Shown piece by piece: positions 1 through 9,171 of a stretch of 64,000 nt of DNA. Made by a program: the position numbers and the translations under genes. Under the pieces are notes generated by a model. The model was not told where the DNA came from. It saw only the letters and a program-made list of their open reading frames with translations, and ran no database searches. Position 1 is the first letter of the stretch. Every line of letters starts with the position of its first letter. This DNA is from Bacteroidales bacterium (GTDB lineage: Bacteria > Bacteroidota > Bacteroidia > Bacteroidales > UBA1402): positions 310,001 through 374,000 of the forward strand of contig JAFUDT010000003.1 of assembly GCA_017464285.1 (NCBI GenBank). The letters are read 5' to 3'.

Positions 1-479
1 TTGGCCAGCGTGCTGTAGATGGTGCCTACCTGGCTGCGCAGTCCCTTGCCCAGGTCTTCCAGGCCGGCGCCGATGGTCAGGCCGCCTTCCGAGAAAGCCG
101 ACTGGGTACGGCCATAGACAATCTGCAGGAACAGTTCGCGCATGGCGGTGTTGATGGCATCGCAGACCAGGTCGGTGTTGAGGGCTTCGAGCAGGGTCTT
201 GCCGATGAGGATTTCGCCGGCCATGGCAGCCGAGTGGGTCATGCCCGAGCAGCCGATAGTTTCGACCAGAGCTTCCTGGATGATACCGTCCTTCACGTTC
301 AGGGACAGCTTGCAGGCTCCCTGCTGGGGAGCGCACCAGCCGATACCGTGCGTGAAGCCCGATATGTCTTCAATCTTTTTGGCCTTGACCCATTTGCCCT
401 CTTCGGGAATGGGAGCCGGTCCGTGTTTCGGACCTTTCTGTACGCAACACATCTGTTGCACTTCGTGTGTATAAACCAT
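1..479 (-). CDS. NifU-like iron-sulfur cluster assembly scaffold protein (3' end outside window)
   Basis: Partial gene: the ATG is at 477-479 and the frame stays open to the left edge, giving 159 residues. The translation begins MVYTHEVQQMCCVQKGPKHG and continues with segments such as GWCAPQQGACKL and IGCSGMTHSAAMAGEIL. From memory these match the Bacteroidota scaffold protein with a NifU N-terminal-like fold that usually sits beside a gene called 'GGGtGRT protein'. Cysteines at residues 11-12 and in the GWCAP and GCSGM segments are plausible Fe-S ligands. The role would be cytoplasmic cluster assembly. The partner gene, if present, would lie left of the window. A TACCTTTG -7 element is found upstream at 554-561. 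Confidence 0.8.
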   Translation of the reverse strand, partial: MVYTHEVQQMCCVQKGPKHGPAPIPEEGKWVKAKKIEDISGFTHGIGWCAPQQGACKLSLNVKDGIIQEALVETIGCSGMTHSAAMAGEILIGKTLLEALNTDLVCDAINTAMRELFLQIVYGRTQSAFSEGGLTIGAGLEDLGKGLRSQVGTIYSTLA

Positions 480-553
480 TTTAAACTGATTATGAATGAA
501 ACAAATAAATCCTCATGAAACAGGAGAAGCCGATAGGTCGGTTTTCTAAACGG

Positions 554-561
554 CAAAGGTA
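554..561 (-). promoter_or_regulatory. Bacteroides-type -7 element for the Fe-S scaffold gene
   Basis: The minus strand reads TACCTTTG here, a match to the Bacteroidota consensus TAnnTTTG, about 75 bases before the start codon at 479. No clear -33 TTTG was found at the usual distance. Confidence 0.5.
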
Positions 562-647
562 GGGATAAAAAAGCATAAAATAAATATGCTCCCGGAAAAA
601 GCCGAAAAAAAGCACAGAGAGCACTTCCGCGGAACGGAGAAAGTCCC

Positions 648-655
648 TAACTTTG
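648..655 (+). promoter_or_regulatory. Bacteroides-type -7 element for the phosphotransferase pair
   Basis: TAACTTTG matches TAnnTTTG and lies about 50 bases upstream of the ATG at 705. It faces away from the scaffold-gene promoter, so 480-704 is a divergent promoter region. Confidence 0.5.
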
Positions 656-704
656 CCAGTGCAGGGATATTGAACCCAAAATATTGATAATCAGTTATAA
701 AGTC

Positions 705-1583
705 ATGATGGATAATTACGAAAGAATTTCCCTTGACGATTATGTCCAGAGTGGAGAAGGCGGAACAGCCCTCTCTTACAACAGCAAAGACGGCAAGACG
801 CTGGCCAAGCTCTTCATGAAAGGCTACGGGGCGGAAACCGCAGAACGTGAGTTCAGGACCTCTCAGGCGGTTTATCGCCTGGGCATCCCTTCCCCCAGGC
901 CCGTCCGGCTGGTTACCGACGGCGAGCGTTACGGCGGCGAGTACGAACTGATTCCCGGCAAAAGGTCCTATGCGAGGATTATTTCCGAGGAGCCGGAGCA
1001 GTTGGAGCCTCTGTCCTTGAAATTTGCCGCGCTGGCCAAAGAACTGCATGCCACCCCGGCCGATACGTCGGTCTTTCCGGAAATGAACGCCTCTGTACGC
1101 TTCTGGATGGAGAAGTCGGAGAATATATCCGAACCACTTCGGGCCAGGTTGCTGTCGGCGCTGGACAGTATTCCCTCACCCGCCTGCAGCCTGCACGGAG
1201 ACCTGCACATCGGCAACATCATCAGCGACGGCCGGCGAGACCTGTGGATAGATCTGGGCGATTTCGCCTACGGTTGCCCCGAGTGGGACTTCTCCATGAT
1301 TTTCTTCGTGGCCAACTATATGACACAAGACAGAACACAGCAGCTCTTCCATCTGGATCCTGCCGTGCTCCGCACCCACTGGAGCCTGCTGGTCAAGGCC
1401 TATTACGGCTTCCGGGACGATGAGCAGCTGCACGGCTACGAACGGAACCTGCTCAAATTCGTTGCCCTCAAGCTCTACTATAATTTCTGCAAGCGCCATG
1501 ACGGCAAGGGCAGTCCATCCCCGCAGTTGGAGGGTCTGGCCGGGGCCTTTTTGGACGGTGTGGCACCGCGTTTTCAAGTCTAA
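705..1583 (+). CDS. APH-like phosphotransferase, TIGR02172-like (first of tandem pair)
   Basis: A 292-residue protein with an aminoglycoside/choline kinase-like fold. The catalytic loop HGDLHIGN fits the Brenner motif HxDxxxxN, and the metal-binding segment WIDLGDFAYG follows about 20 residues later. The early segment SGEGGTALSY resembles a nucleotide-binding loop. Overall it resembles the TIGR02172 family of putative phosphotransferases, whose substrate is not known to me; an antibiotic resistance role should not be assumed. The frame is open from a TTG at 684, but the ATG at 705 (or the next at 708) suits the family and the promoter spacing. It is followed 94 bases later by a diverged paralogue. 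Confidence 0.75.
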   Translation: MMDNYERISLDDYVQSGEGGTALSYNSKDGKTLAKLFMKGYGAETAEREFRTSQAVYRLGIPSPRPVRLVTDGERYGGEYELIPGKRSYARIISEEPEQLEPLSLKFAALAKELHATPADTSVFPEMNASVRFWMEKSENISEPLRARLLSALDSIPSPACSLHGDLHIGNIISDGRRDLWIDLGDFAYGCPEWDFSMIFFVANYMTQDRTQQLFHLDPAVLRTHWSLLVKAYYGFRDDEQLHGYERNLLKFVALKLYYNFCKRHDGKGSPSPQLEGLAGAFLDGVAPRFQV

Positions 1584-1677
1584 GTCGCCGACATCGTCGG
1601 CAGTCCGCAAAAGTCTTCCGTCCCGCCCATGCCGGCAGGATACGGCCGACCGGACAACATTCACTAAACAACAGCCA

Positions 1678-2538
1678 ATGGTAGAAGATTATCCCACAGT
1701 CGACCTCACTTCCTGGACAAAGACAGGCGAAGGAGGCAACGGCAGCACCTACGAGAACCCGGCCGAGCCGGATGTGCTGCTGAAACTCAATAACAGCCGC
1801 TCCAACGACCTAAGGACAGTTCGCCGGGAATACGATCTTTCCCGGGCTGTGGCCGCTCTGGGGCTCCCCACGCCGGCCATGCACCGGATTGTCCGGGTGG
1901 GCGAGGCCTACGCCGTGGTTGCCGAACGCATCAAGGAGAAGAAGTCGGTCTTCCGTATCTGCCACGATGAGCCGCAGCGCATAGAAGAGATGGCCGCCCT
2001 GTTCGCCACGCTGGGCAAGCAGCTTTTTGCCACGCCCTGCGACACGGACTTTTTCTCCAGTCGTAAGGAAACAGCCCTGGAAGGCATCGCTCAGACCTCT
2101 TTCATCGGCCGGAAAAACAGAGATATACTGCATGCTTTTGTCGAAAGTGTCCCCGACAGCACCGGCTGTGTGCACGGCGACTATCAGCCCGGCAACGTCA
2201 TCATTTCGCAGGGGCGGCCCTATTGGATCGATCTGGGCCGTTTTGCCTACGGCGACCCCATGTTCGATGTGGGGCATCTGTATCTGTCCTGTGTGGTGTA
2301 TTCGCGCATGAAGCAGGCCCGGGACATTTTCCATCTGGACCGCGGACAGCTGCTCCGTTTCTGGGATGCCTTCGCCCGGGCGTACACCGGAGCCGAGGAC
2401 CATGCAGACTTCGACCGTCAGGCGGCCCGTTTCGGGGCGGTGGACATTGTCGTACGCACCGTCTATTCGCCGGCTTCCATCCTGGAAAAACTGTTTTTCA
2501 GGATGCAGGTCAACGCTTTGATGAAGTATTTTTTTTGA
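1678..2538 (+). CDS. APH-like phosphotransferase, TIGR02172-like (second of tandem pair)
   Basis: A 286-residue paralogue of the upstream gene with the same layout: an N-terminal loop KTGEGGNGSTYE, catalytic loop HGDYQPGNV and metal-binding segment WIDLGRFAYGDPMFD. The open frame extends upstream to 1420, inside the previous gene, but the ATG at 1678 gives a start matching the first copy and avoids the overlap. The pair probably arose by tandem duplication, and the catalytic residues are kept in both. The substrate is unknown. Confidence 0.75.
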   Translation: MVEDYPTVDLTSWTKTGEGGNGSTYENPAEPDVLLKLNNSRSNDLRTVRREYDLSRAVAALGLPTPAMHRIVRVGEAYAVVAERIKEKKSVFRICHDEPQRIEEMAALFATLGKQLFATPCDTDFFSSRKETALEGIAQTSFIGRKNRDILHAFVESVPDSTGCVHGDYQPGNVIISQGRPYWIDLGRFAYGDPMFDVGHLYLSCVVYSRMKQARDIFHLDRGQLLRFWDAFARAYTGAEDHADFDRQAARFGAVDIVVRTVYSPASILEKLFFRMQVNALMKYFF

Positions 2539-2646
2539 CACTGATGTTACTGTCGTTTCCCAATAAAGTTCAGGCCAGGCAATTCCTCCCCGTAAAAGGA
2601 GTTGTTAATGCATGTTACTTGAGATAAACAACTGTATTATAACGAA

Positions 2647-4086
2647 ATGAAATTGACAAAATGTATTCATTGGGTGTCGGGAGCGCTGCTGCTGCTGAAC
2701 ACCGTGGCCTGTTCCGGCCATCACGAGGAAAGCATCGAACTGGCTTCCGAGGCCGATCTGGCCGGTCTGACGCTGAGTTGTTCCGCAGGTAACTACTACG
2801 AGCATAAGTATTCGGCTCGAGAAGATGTCAAGGTTTTCGCCTGCAATACGGAGACCGATGCCGTCCAGGCTGTCCGTCAGGGCCTGGCCGATGTTTTCGT
2901 GTCCGACGAGGTGGTCATGAGTCCGGAGGCAATGGAACAGCTGGGCCTGAAAATGGCCCTTCGCGGTGAGGAGTCTTTCGATGTGGCTTTCGCCCTGCGG
3001 AAGGGCAATGTCCAGTTGCTTTCGCGCCTCAATGGTTTTCTCTCTTCAGCCCCGCTTGACGAAATTGTCGCACACTGGCTGAGAGACAGTCCCGCCGTAG
3101 CAATGCCCGACGCCGTCCTGGATGAGGAGACACCCCTGCGCTGTATAGTGTGTATGAATCTGGCTCCTGTCTGCTATCTGGGAGAAGGAGGGCAGTGGCA
3201 GGGAATGGATCCCGACCTGCTGCGACGCTTTGCCGCCTCTCTGGGCCGGACAGTGGAAATCAAGTTCCAGGACCTTGGCTCGGCCATCATTGCCCTGGAG
3301 ACAGGACAGGCCGATATTGTCTCAGGCAACCTTTTTGTGACTGACGAACGCAAGGCATTCGTGGACTTTTCCGACCCTTATTATGCCTGCCATCCCGGTT
3401 ACTTCGTACTGGACAGAGACTCGAAAACCCATCCTGGCCTCAGAAGCCGGCTGATAATGAATTTTGTACAGGAAGGACGTTGGAAACTCCTTGTCGGAGG
3501 TCTCTGCGAGACGTTGAAAATCACCCTGACAGCCATCCTGCTGGGAACAATGCTTGGCATCGGCCTCTGCGCGGCAAGACGCAGCCGCCGGCAGTGGCTG
3601 CGCTCGGCGGCAGGTATCTACGGAACGGTCATCCAGGGAGTGCCCACACTGGTGCTGCTCCTTATCATGTTCTATGTGGTCTTTGCCGGTGCCGGCATCA
3701 GTGCCTCGTCCGTTGCGATCGTGACTTTCGCCCTTGTCTTCGCTTCGTCGGCCGGCAGTATTTTCGATACGGCCGTCTCTTCTGTTCCCAAGGGACAGAC
3801 CGAAGCCGGACTGAGCCTGGGATTCACTCCTCTGAAGACATTTACCGGCATCGTGCTGCCCCAAGCTGTCAGCAAGGGCCTGCCGCTCTACAGCAGCGAG
3901 TGTGTGGCCTTGCTCAAGAGTACCTCCATTGTGGGCTATATCGCCATACAGGATCTGACCAGGGCCAGCGACCTGATCCGAAGCCGCACTTTCGATGCAC
4001 TCGTACCGTTGCTGCTCATAACGCTTGTCTATTTCCTCCTTGCCTGGCTTATCAGGCGTTTGTTGAACCTTGTTCTTGTAAAATAA
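2647..4086 (+). CDS. Polar amino acid ABC transporter, fused substrate-binding and permease protein
   Basis: A 479-residue fusion. The N-terminus is a lipoprotein-type signal with Cys near residue 22 (NTVACSG). Residues 30-145 resemble the second lobe of an SBP_bac_3 domain. Residues 155-265 resemble the first lobe, including [15 protein letters not shown] and [16 protein letters not shown]. Residues 275-479 form a HisM/GlnP-type permease with several membrane helices, a [18 protein letters not shown] coupling segment and [12 protein letters not shown]. The gene ends two bases before the ATPase gene, so the two form one transporter, probably for glutamine, glutamate or a related amino acid. 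Which substrate is not visible from the sequence. Confidence 0.85.
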   Translation: MKLTKCIHWVSGALLLLNTVACSGHHEESIELASEADLAGLTLSCSAGNYYEHKYSAREDVKVFACNTETDAVQAVRQGLADVFVSDEVVMSPEAMEQLGLKMALRGEESFDVAFALRKGNVQLLSRLNGFLSSAPLDEIVAHWLRDSPAVAMPDAVLDEETPLRCIVCMNLAPVCYLGEGGQWQGMDPDLLRRFAASLGRTVEIKFQDLGSAIIALETGQADIVSGNLFVTDERKAFVDFSDPYYACHPGYFVLDRDSKTHPGLRSRLIMNFVQEGRWKLLVGGLCETLKITLTAILLGTMLGIGLCAARRSRRQWLRSAAGIYGTVIQGVPTLVLLLIMFYVVFAGAGISASSVAIVTFALVFASSAGSIFDTAVSSVPKGQTEAGLSLGFTPLKTFTGIVLPQAVSKGLPLYSSECVALLKSTSIVGYIAIQDLTRASDLIRSRTFDALVPLLLITLVYFLLAWLIRRLLNLVLVK

Positions 4087-4087
4087 T

Positions 4088-5161
4088 ATGATTAGCATCA
4101 AGCATCTGAGCAAGACCTTTCACAATCCGGACGGAAGCTTGCTCACCGTCCTGAAAGACGTGAACTGTGACATCAGTCAGGGCGAGGTCATCAGCATTAT
4201 CGGTCCCTCGGGCACCGGGAAGAGCACGCTCCTCAGGGCACTCAATATGCTGGAGCCGCCCACGGGCGGCGAAATCTGGGTGGACGGTGAGAATATCATG
4301 TCCAAAGGCTACCCTCTGGACAAGTTACGCCGTAAAATGGGTATGGTCTTCCAAAACTTCAATCTCTTTGAGCACATGACCGTGCTGGATAATGTCACCT
4401 ACGCGCCCATGGCGCTGCTGCACACTCCGGAGAAGGAGGCAAAAAAGGAAGCCCTTGAACTGTTACGCAAGGTGGGTATGGCCCAGAAAGCCGATGTCTT
4501 TCCGGCCTCCCTTTCCGGCGGACAGAAGCAGCGTGTGGCCATTGCCCGTTCGTTGGCCATGCACCCCGCAGTGATTCTCTTCGACGAACCGACCTCTGCC
4601 TTGGATCCCACCATGGTGGGTGAAGTGCTCAGTGTCATCCGCCAGCTGGCCAAGGATGGTCTGACCATGCTTATTGTCACTCACGAGATGCGTTTTGCCC
4701 GCGATGTGAGCACCCGCATCTTTTTCATGAACGAAGGTGTCATTTATGAGGACGGCAGCCCCGAACAGATATTCGAGCATCCTGTGCACAGTGCCACCAA
4801 GGCTTTCGTCAACCGTATCCACAAGCTCGTCTTCGAGCTGGACGGAGATGATTTTGATTTTCTGGAAATGCACACGGACATGAGCCGTTTCTGCATCAAG
4901 TACAATGTTGCCGATAAAGCTGAACTGGCCCATGCGGTGGCCGAGGAGATGCTGTTCCGGCATCTGAGGATCTTCCGGCCCCTGACCCTGAGGCTTACCC
5001 ATACGGAACTTTCCGGAGAAACCGCCCTGGATTTCATGGTCGAAGGGCTTTCGGCCTCCCCGCTGCAGGCCGATGCTTCGACCGACAGTCTCCGGGCCCG
5101 GGTGAAGGACATTATCGAGGAGCCTACCTCACGCGGTTTCCGAATCAAGGTGCTGCTGTGA
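4088..5161 (+). CDS. Polar amino acid ABC transporter ATP-binding protein with C-terminal extension
   Basis: A 357-residue ATPase of the GlnQ/HisP type. Walker A is GPSGTGKST (residues about 37-45), the Q-loop is in [12 protein letters not shown], the signature is [17 protein letters not shown], and Walker B is [13 protein letters not shown], followed by the switch His in IVTHEMRFA. Family members usually end near residue 245. Here about 110 more residues follow (from about [13 protein letters not shown] to the end), with no motif I recognise; this may be a regulatory domain. The gene starts two bases after the permease gene and is surely cotranscribed with it. Confidence 0.88.
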   Translation: MISIKHLSKTFHNPDGSLLTVLKDVNCDISQGEVISIIGPSGTGKSTLLRALNMLEPPTGGEIWVDGENIMSKGYPLDKLRRKMGMVFQNFNLFEHMTVLDNVTYAPMALLHTPEKEAKKEALELLRKVGMAQKADVFPASLSGGQKQRVAIARSLAMHPAVILFDEPTSALDPTMVGEVLSVIRQLAKDGLTMLIVTHEMRFARDVSTRIFFMNEGVIYEDGSPEQIFEHPVHSATKAFVNRIHKLVFELDGDDFDFLEMHTDMSRFCIKYNVADKAELAHAVAEEMLFRHLRIFRPLTLRLTHTELSGETALDFMVEGLSASPLQADASTDSLRARVKDIIEEPTSRGFRIKVLL

Positions 5162-5206
5162 GACGGCCATTGTGCAAGCTATGGATAACTGGAGAAAAAT
5201 ACGAAA

Positions 5207-7057
5207 ATGATGAAGACAAGAAAAACTCTTTTGTGGCTGTCCGTCCTGTCGATTGTACTCGGCCCATTGCTTACAGCCTGTTCCGGCGACAGGCATGAAA
5301 CGGACAATCTGCCCGAAGACGAAATTGAACTGCAACTGCAGGGCATGAGCTTAAGGGAAAAAGTAGGGCAGATGTTCTATATACGGCCTGAATCTCTCGA
5401 TACTTCTGTTCATACGACCGATTTCGCCTCTTTGAAAATGCAGCAGGTCTCCCGCACGATGCTCGGTGTCAGCAAAGACTATCCCGTAGGCGGCATTGTC
5501 CTCTATGCCCATAATATCGAGGACGAAGCCCAGCTCACGCGCTTTGTCACGCAGCTCCGTGCCCTGAACGGATCGCCCCTGCTCTGCATCGACGAGGAGG
5601 GCGGTCGCGTGGCCCGTATAGCCAGGAATGCCAACTTCGATGTGAAGACCTACGAGTCGATGGCTTCCATCGGTGCTACGGGCGATCCGGCAAACGCCTA
5701 TGAGTGCGGCAACACCATCGGTACCTATCTGAATCGCTATGGCATCGACATCGACTTCGCTCCTGTTGCCGATGTCAATACCAATCCTGAGAACATAGTC
5801 ATCGGGGCCCGCGCCTTCTCCGACAACCCTTATGTGGCCGCCCCCATGGTCACCAGCTATCTGCAGGGACTGGAGGATGCCGGAGTCGTCGGCTGTATCA
5901 AGCATTTCCCGGGACATGGCGACACGAAGGCCGACACCCACTACGGCTATGCCCAGTCGCTGAAAACCTGGGACGAAATCCGAGATTGCGAGATGATTCC
6001 TTTTCGCGCCGGCATACGCCAAGGCTGTCAGCTGATCATGACTGCTCACATCGCCCTGCCCAATGTGACGGGGTCGGAGGTTCCTTCCACCTTGTCGAGC
6101 CTCATCCTGCAGGACAAGCTACGCGGGGAAATGGGCTACGAGCATGTCATTATCGCAGATGCCATGGAAATGGGGGCAATCACCAGGCAGTATGGCAACG
6201 TCGAGGCTACTCTGCAGGGAATTCAGGCCGGACTGGATATCATCCTCAATCCTCAGGATTTTACTGAGGCCTTCGATGCCGTGGTCGAGGCGGTGAATTC
6301 CGGGACTCTCAGCAAGGAACGGATAGACCAGAGTGTGCGACGCATTCTGAAGATGAAGCAGCACGTCCGCCTACCTGCCGTTATGGACGACGATCCGACG
6401 CCGCTACGGAAATGGCAGGCCGGCGCAATTGTCAGTCAGGCGGCCATCGAAGCCTATGGCGGCCTGGATAAATGCTTTGCGGCAGATACCATCCCCGACG
6501 ACGTCTGGCAGTCCATGGCAGGCAAGACCTACAAGGATAATCCCCACATCGGACGCGGCGACCTGCGCCACGTCCGTGCGCTGCACTGGGATTACGACCA
6601 GAAGATACATATCGGCGAGATGATCGTCAACCGGCAGATTGCCGATGCTGTCGCAGGTATATTCCGTCAGCTCTTCGACGCCCGTTATCCCATCCAGCGG
6701 ATGCTGCTTCCAGATGTCTATGATGCCGATGACGAGACACAGATGCGCGACAATAACTCCTCGTGCTTCTGCTATCGTGCCATTGCCGGCTCAACGACGC
6801 TTTCGAAGCATGCCCGGGGACTGGCCGTCGATATCAACACCCTTTACAATCCCTACTATAAGGACCGTGCGGACGGCTCCCGTTTTGTGCAGCCTGCGAC
6901 GGCTGCCAGTTTCTGCGATCGTCAATGGGCTTTCCCCTACAAGATAGACGAGCAGGATCTCTGCTATCGCCTCTTCACGGAGGCTGGGTTTGAGTGGGGC
7001 GGCGGCTGGACTTCGTGCAAGGACTATCAGCATTTCGAACTGATTGAGATTGAGTAG
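5207..7057 (+). CDS. GH3 beta-N-acetylhexosaminidase (NagZ-like) fused to M15 peptidase domain, lipoprotein
   Basis: A 616-residue predicted lipoprotein (signal ending LLTACSG, Cys about residue 24). Residues 45-390 are a GH3 N-terminal barrel with IDEEGGRVARI, the NagZ His/Asp loop KHFPGHGDTKADTHYG and the nucleophile segment IADAMEMGA. After a linker, residues about 430-616 carry an M15-type zinc peptidase domain: SKHARGLAVDIN supplies the SxHxxGxAxD ligands and YQHFELIE the last His. The predicted role is removal of N-acetylglucosamine from peptidoglycan fragments plus cleavage of their peptide stem, outside the inner membrane. The gene stands alone, 45 bases after the ABC ATPase. Confidence 0.85.
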   Translation: MMKTRKTLLWLSVLSIVLGPLLTACSGDRHETDNLPEDEIELQLQGMSLREKVGQMFYIRPESLDTSVHTTDFASLKMQQVSRTMLGVSKDYPVGGIVLYAHNIEDEAQLTRFVTQLRALNGSPLLCIDEEGGRVARIARNANFDVKTYESMASIGATGDPANAYECGNTIGTYLNRYGIDIDFAPVADVNTNPENIVIGARAFSDNPYVAAPMVTSYLQGLEDAGVVGCIKHFPGHGDTKADTHYGYAQSLKTWDEIRDCEMIPFRAGIRQGCQLIMTAHIALPNVTGSEVPSTLSSLILQDKLRGEMGYEHVIIADAMEMGAITRQYGNVEATLQGIQAGLDIILNPQDFTEAFDAVVEAVNSGTLSKERIDQSVRRILKMKQHVRLPAVMDDDPTPLRKWQAGAIVSQAAIEAYGGLDKCFAADTIPDDVWQSMAGKTYKDNPHIGRGDLRHVRALHWDYDQKIHIGEMIVNRQIADAVAGIFRQLFDARYPIQRMLLPDVYDADDETQMRDNNSSCFCYRAIAGSTTLSKHARGLAVDINTLYNPYYKDRADGSRFVQPATAASFCDRQWAFPYKIDEQDLCYRLFTEAGFEWGGGWTSCKDYQHFELIEIE

Positions 7058-7134
7058 GGACGGTCGTTCCCGTCCGGTTTCACACAGGCGTGAGCCCTCC
7101 TGCTCCTGCCGAAATCCGCACATCGCAAATTTCT

Positions 7135-7166
7135 TTTGCGATTGTGCTCGCCTTGCACTACTTTTG
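7135..7166 (+). promoter_or_regulatory. Promoter of the PPi-phosphofructokinase gene
   Basis: TTTG at 7135-7138, 20 bases of spacer, then TACTTTTG at 7159-7166: a complete Bacteroidota promoter. The start codon follows at 7211. Confidence 0.7.
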
Positions 7167-7210
7167 TCCTTGTTTTTGGCGAGAATCATTTATTTACCAT
7201 CAGATAATCT

Positions 7211-8860
7211 ATGACGAAAAGTGCTTTACAAGTTGCGCGTGCAGCGTATCAGCCTAAAATGCCGACCGCTTTGCTGGGCCCGGTCAAGGTGAAAGAAGGA
7301 GAGCCCACTCAGTCGGTGGCCAATCAGGAAGAAATCAAGGCTTTGTTTCCCAATACTTATGGTCAGCCTTACATCGTCTTTGAACAGGCTGCCGAAAAGA
7401 AAAAATACCCGCCTGTCAACGTGGGTGTCATCCTGTCCGGCGGACAGGCTCCCGGCGGCCACAACGTGATAGCCGGCCTGTTCGACGGCATCAAGGATGT
7501 CAATCCGGAATCCCGGCTGTTCGGCTTTATCCTGGGCCCCGGCGGCCTGATCGACCACAATTATATGGAACTGACAGCTTCCATCATCGACGAATACCGC
7601 AACACGGGCGGTTTCGACATCATCGGATCGGGCCGTACCAAGTTGGAGAAGAAGGAGCAGTTCGACAAGGGATTGATTATCCTGAAGGCATTGGATATCA
7701 AGGCACTGGTTATTATCGGCGGAGACGACTCCAACACCAACGCCTGCGTGCTGGCCGAGTATTACAAGTCGATCAATGCCGGCGTGCAGGTGATCGGCTG
7801 CCCCAAGACCATCGACGGCGACCTCAAGAACGAGATGATCGAGACCTCGTTCGGTTTCGACACGGCCTGCAAGGTATATTCCGAGGTCATCGGCAATATC
7901 CAGCGCGACTGCAACTCGGCCCGCAAATACTGGCACTTCATCAAGCTCATGGGCCGTTCGGCTTCTCATATCGCCTTGGAGTGCGCCCTGCAGGTGCATC
8001 CCAACATCTGCCTGATTTCCGAAGAAGTCGAGGCCAAGAACCAGTCACTCGACGACATCGTCACTGAAATCGCCAATGCCGTGGCCGCCCGTGCCGCCCA
8101 GGGCAACAATTTCGGTACGGTTCTGATTCCCGAAGGACTCATCGAGTTCATTCCGGCCATGAAATCGCTCATCGCCGAACTGAACGACATCCTGGCCAAG
8201 CATCCGGAATACAAGGTCATCCGCAAGTCTGAGCAGCGCAACTATATCATTGAGATGCTTTCGCCGGCCAATGCCGAAATCTTCAAGTCTCTGCCCGAGA
8301 ATGTCGCCATGCAGCTCACCCTCGACCGCGATCCTCACGGCAATGTGCAGGTATCGGCCATTGAGACCGAGAAGCTGCTGGCCGAAATGGTCGGCAAGAA
8401 GCTCGCCGAGTGGAAGGAGAGCGGCAAGTTTGTCGGCAAGTTCGCCACCCAGACCCATTTCTTCGGCTACGAAGGTCGCTGTGCAGCTCCCTCCAACTAC
8501 GATGCCGACTACTGCTATTCGCTGGGTTATACAGCTGCTGCCTTGGTAGCCTTCGGCAAGACGGGCTACATGTCGTCGGTACGCAACACGACGGCTCCGG
8601 CCAAGGACTGGATTGCCGGCGGTGTGCCCATCACCATGATGATGAACATGGAGCGTCGCAACGGCGAGATGAAGCCGGTCATCCAGAAGGCGCTGGTTGA
8701 ACTCGACGGCGCCCCCTTCCGCAAATTTGCCGAGAAGCGTGCCGCCTGGGCCATCAGCACCGACTATGTATATCCCGGTCCCATCCAGTACTTCGGACCG
8801 ACCGAAGTCTGCGACCAGCCTACCAAGACATTGCAGCTGGAAGCCGGGAAAAACGGCTGA
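7211..8860 (+). CDS. pfp: Diphosphate--fructose-6-phosphate 1-phosphotransferase (PPi-PFK)
   Basis: A 549-residue cytoplasmic enzyme that reversibly phosphorylates fructose 6-phosphate with pyrophosphate instead of ATP, in glycolysis and gluconeogenesis. Family motifs are present: VILSGGQAPGGHN near residue 75, GGDDSNTNA near 175 (GGDDS is typical of the PPi-dependent enzymes where ATP enzymes have GGDGS), PKTIDGDLKNE near 200, and LMGRSASHIALE near 250. Its length fits the long, plant-like group common in Bacteroidota. It has its own promoter and a strong terminator. Confidence 0.93.
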   Translation: MTKSALQVARAAYQPKMPTALLGPVKVKEGEPTQSVANQEEIKALFPNTYGQPYIVFEQAAEKKKYPPVNVGVILSGGQAPGGHNVIAGLFDGIKDVNPESRLFGFILGPGGLIDHNYMELTASIIDEYRNTGGFDIIGSGRTKLEKKEQFDKGLIILKALDIKALVIIGGDDSNTNACVLAEYYKSINAGVQVIGCPKTIDGDLKNEMIETSFGFDTACKVYSEVIGNIQRDCNSARKYWHFIKLMGRSASHIALECALQVHPNICLISEEVEAKNQSLDDIVTEIANAVAARAAQGNNFGTVLIPEGLIEFIPAMKSLIAELNDILAKHPEYKVIRKSEQRNYIIEMLSPANAEIFKSLPENVAMQLTLDRDPHGNVQVSAIETEKLLAEMVGKKLAEWKESGKFVGKFATQTHFFGYEGRCAAPSNYDADYCYSLGYTAAALVAFGKTGYMSSVRNTTAPAKDWIAGGVPITMMMNMERRNGEMKPVIQKALVELDGAPFRKFAEKRAAWAISTDYVYPGPIQYFGPTEVCDQPTKTLQLEAGKNG

Positions 8861-8928
8861 GCCCTGTTGCTTATGCCCGGAAAACAGTCCCCATGTCGGC
8901 TGAGGCCGGGCAAGAATCACATACCATA

Positions 8929-8964
8929 AAGATTCCGTCCCTTTTCCGGGGCGGAATCTTTTTT
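8929..8964 (+). terminator. Rho-independent terminator of pfp
   Basis: A 13-bp stem (8929-8941 with 8948-8960, one G-T wobble), a six-base loop, and a run of Ts to 8964. It lies 69 bases after the pfp stop. Confidence 0.85.
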
Positions 8965-9059
8965 CATGAAACAGCCTGTTCTCGGGTATTCCGGTATTCC
9001 GGCGTTGTCATTAACATAATTTTTTTTGCTGGTGTTACGTGATAATCAACGTAATATAT

Positions 9060-9067
9060 TAATTTTG
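9060..9067 (+). promoter_or_regulatory. -7 element for the small unknown gene
   Basis: TAATTTTG matches TAnnTTTG; transcription would start near 9074, leaving a leader of about 100 bases before the ATG at 9172. No good -33 box is seen at 19-21 bases. Confidence 0.45.
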
Positions 9068-9171
9068 CGACCGAATGATAAATAAAAAGGTTTTCAAAAT
9101 GTCAAACGCGGACAAGACGGCTTGTTTGCCGAGACAAAATACGGTAAATCTAATTGAACACTATAAAAGCT

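Noticed and set aside
705..2538. Antibiotic resistance pair (aminoglycoside phosphotransferases)
   Set aside because: Only the general fold and catalytic motif match; the closest recollection is the TIGR02172 family with no proven resistance role.
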